Of a stretch of DNA of 64,000 bases, positions 63,255 through 64,000 are shown piece by piece; position 1 is the stretch's first letter; every line of letters starts with the position of its first letter. The translations under genes were made by a program, and so were the position numbers. Source of the DNA: Gemmatimonadota bacterium. Its GTDB lineage: Bacteria > Gemmatimonadota > Gemmatimonadetes > Gemmatimonadales > GWC2-71-9. The stretch spans positions 1 to 64,000 of the forward strand of contig JAKLGU010000004.1 of NCBI GenBank assembly GCA_022710485.1, given 5' to 3'. Under the pieces are notes generated by a model that had not been told where the DNA came from, did no database searches, and saw only the letters and a list, made by a program, of their open reading frames with translations.

Positions 63255-64000
63255 TCAGGCGTTCTCCGCGCCGACCAGCGTCGCCTCGTAGCCGGCCTGG
63301 GTGCGCCGCGTGTCGGCGATCCCGCCGCCGCCTGGCCACATCGTCAAGATGCCGCCGACCACGAGCACCATGCCGGCAAACCAGACCCACCAGACCAGCG
63401 GGTTGATGGTGAAGCGGTAGACCGCTTCCTCCGTCCCGTCCACCGATCCGGCGTACACGATATACAGGTCCTCCCGCAGTCCGCTGCGAATGCCGACCTC
63501 GGTCGAGGGCTCGAACGTCGGGCGGCCGAAGCTGTCCACGTGCTGTCGCTTTTCCGACTTCATGACGCCGAGCGACTTGCCGTCGTAGTCCACCTGCACC
63601 GTGGCGGCCGAGACCACCCGGTTGAGGGCGTTGTACTGGGACACGCCGAGGTGGGTCAGCTTGTAGGTGCCGCCGTAGGGGCTCTGCATCTCGACCGACT
63701 CACCGGGCTTGAGCGTGGCCTCCTGGTCGACCCGGAACGCCATGCCGGTGAAGGCGATGAACATCAGCAGGATGCCGACGTGGACGATGTAGCCACCGTA
63801 CCGCCGCCTATTCCGCGCGATCAGGTTGAAGAGCGCGGGGACGACCGACTCCCCGTGCATCCGGTGCCGCGCCCGCACCCCGCGATAGAACTCCTGGACC
63901 ACCGTGCCGAGCACGAAGGCGCCGAGCGCGATGGTCATGATCGGGTACATGTCCCGCATGCCGTCGATGAGGACGGCCACGCCGACCAGCAGCCCGAACC
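63255..64000 (-). CDS. ccmF: Cytochrome c haem lyase CcmF, C-terminal part (cut by window edge)
   Basis: Only about the last 248 residues are present, and the frame is open at the window end. The visible part has helices (MYPIMTIALGAFVLGTVVQEF, YGGYIVHVGILLMFIAFTGMAF, WWVWFAGMVLVVGGILTMW). It also has a periplasmic domain with DQEATLKPGESVEMQSPYGGTYKL and REDLYIVYAGSVDGTE, typical of the C-terminal half of CcmF. The GGYIVHVG histidine fits the haem-handling family. It feeds haem attachment with the adjacent ccmH gene. Confidence 0.9.
   Translation of the reverse strand, partial: FGLLVGVAVLIDGMRDMYPIMTIALGAFVLGTVVQEFYRGVRARHRMHGESVVPALFNLIARNRRRYGGYIVHVGILLMFIAFTGMAFRVDQEATLKPGESVEMQSPYGGTYKLTHLGVSQYNALNRVVSAATVQVDYDGKSLGVMKSEKRQHVDSFGRPTFEPSTEVGIRSGLREDLYIVYAGSVDGTEEAVYRFTINPLVWWVWFAGMVLVVGGILTMWPGGGGIADTRRTQAGYEATLVGAENA

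Overview
This is 64 kb of a very GC-rich chromosome with strong third-position GC bias, so that long antisense frames stay open opposite most genes. The likely source is a Gram-negative bacterium, probably Gemmatimonadota or a near relative. That is inferred from the many lipoproteins and metzincin-type secreted proteases, a fused CcoN-CcoO oxidase, an S9 dipeptidyl peptidase and a DUF5117-type metalloprotease; no 16S rRNA gene is present to settle it.

Region 1 (1-20066, all minus strand) is the information-processing core. In transcription order it runs: a tRNA cluster (Thr-TGT, Tyr-GTA, Gly-TCC, Thr-GGT), rpmG, secE, nusG, rplK, rplA, rplJ, rplL, rpoB, rpoC, two lipoproteins that combine Ig-like repeats with a leishmanolysin-like protease, then rpsL, rpsG and fusA (cut by the window edge). 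The tRNA order matches the classical thrU-tyrU-glyT-thrT-tufB order, but no tuf follows. Two good sigma-70 promoters are visible, one before the tRNAs and one before rpsL.

Region 2 (20100-26415, minus) holds an exported YbjN-domain protein, cysS, an unknown exported protein, and a stress/metal cluster: two universal stress proteins, an MgtC/DUF4010 membrane protein and a Met/Cys-rich exported protein. Region 3 (26539-38601, plus) carries a soluble GAF histidine kinase, an OmpR-type regulator, a heavy-metal P-type ATPase, and a complete cbb3 oxidase and assembly operon (ccoNO-Q-P-G-H-safE-ccoI-ccoS).

Region 4 (38617-48268, minus) has a small exported protein, a DUF1611 protein, and an operon of eight tandem paralogous small membrane proteins. 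Each of the eight ends in the same coiled-coil motif, close to ELEERLDFAERLLAQ. They are followed by a YbjN protein and PspA. This looks like a Psp-like envelope-stress system in which an expanded family of membrane proteins replaces PspB/PspC, and it is the most novel feature here. Upstream of it lie sdaAB-sdaAA (serine dehydratase), a 71-residue protein and a dipeptidyl peptidase IV.

Region 5 (48323-64000) has uvrA (minus), then a plus-strand run: TPR protein, macro-domain protein, transglutaminase-like protein, ABC ATPase and permease, a cytochrome c'-like protein, a lipoprotein and a beta-barrel-like protein. The end is minus strand: a large metzincin lipoprotein and a cytochrome c maturation operon (ccmF partial, ccmH, and a CcmI-like zinc-ribbon protein). 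The cytochrome c maturation genes would serve the haem c subunits of the cbb3 oxidase and the cytochrome c'-like protein.
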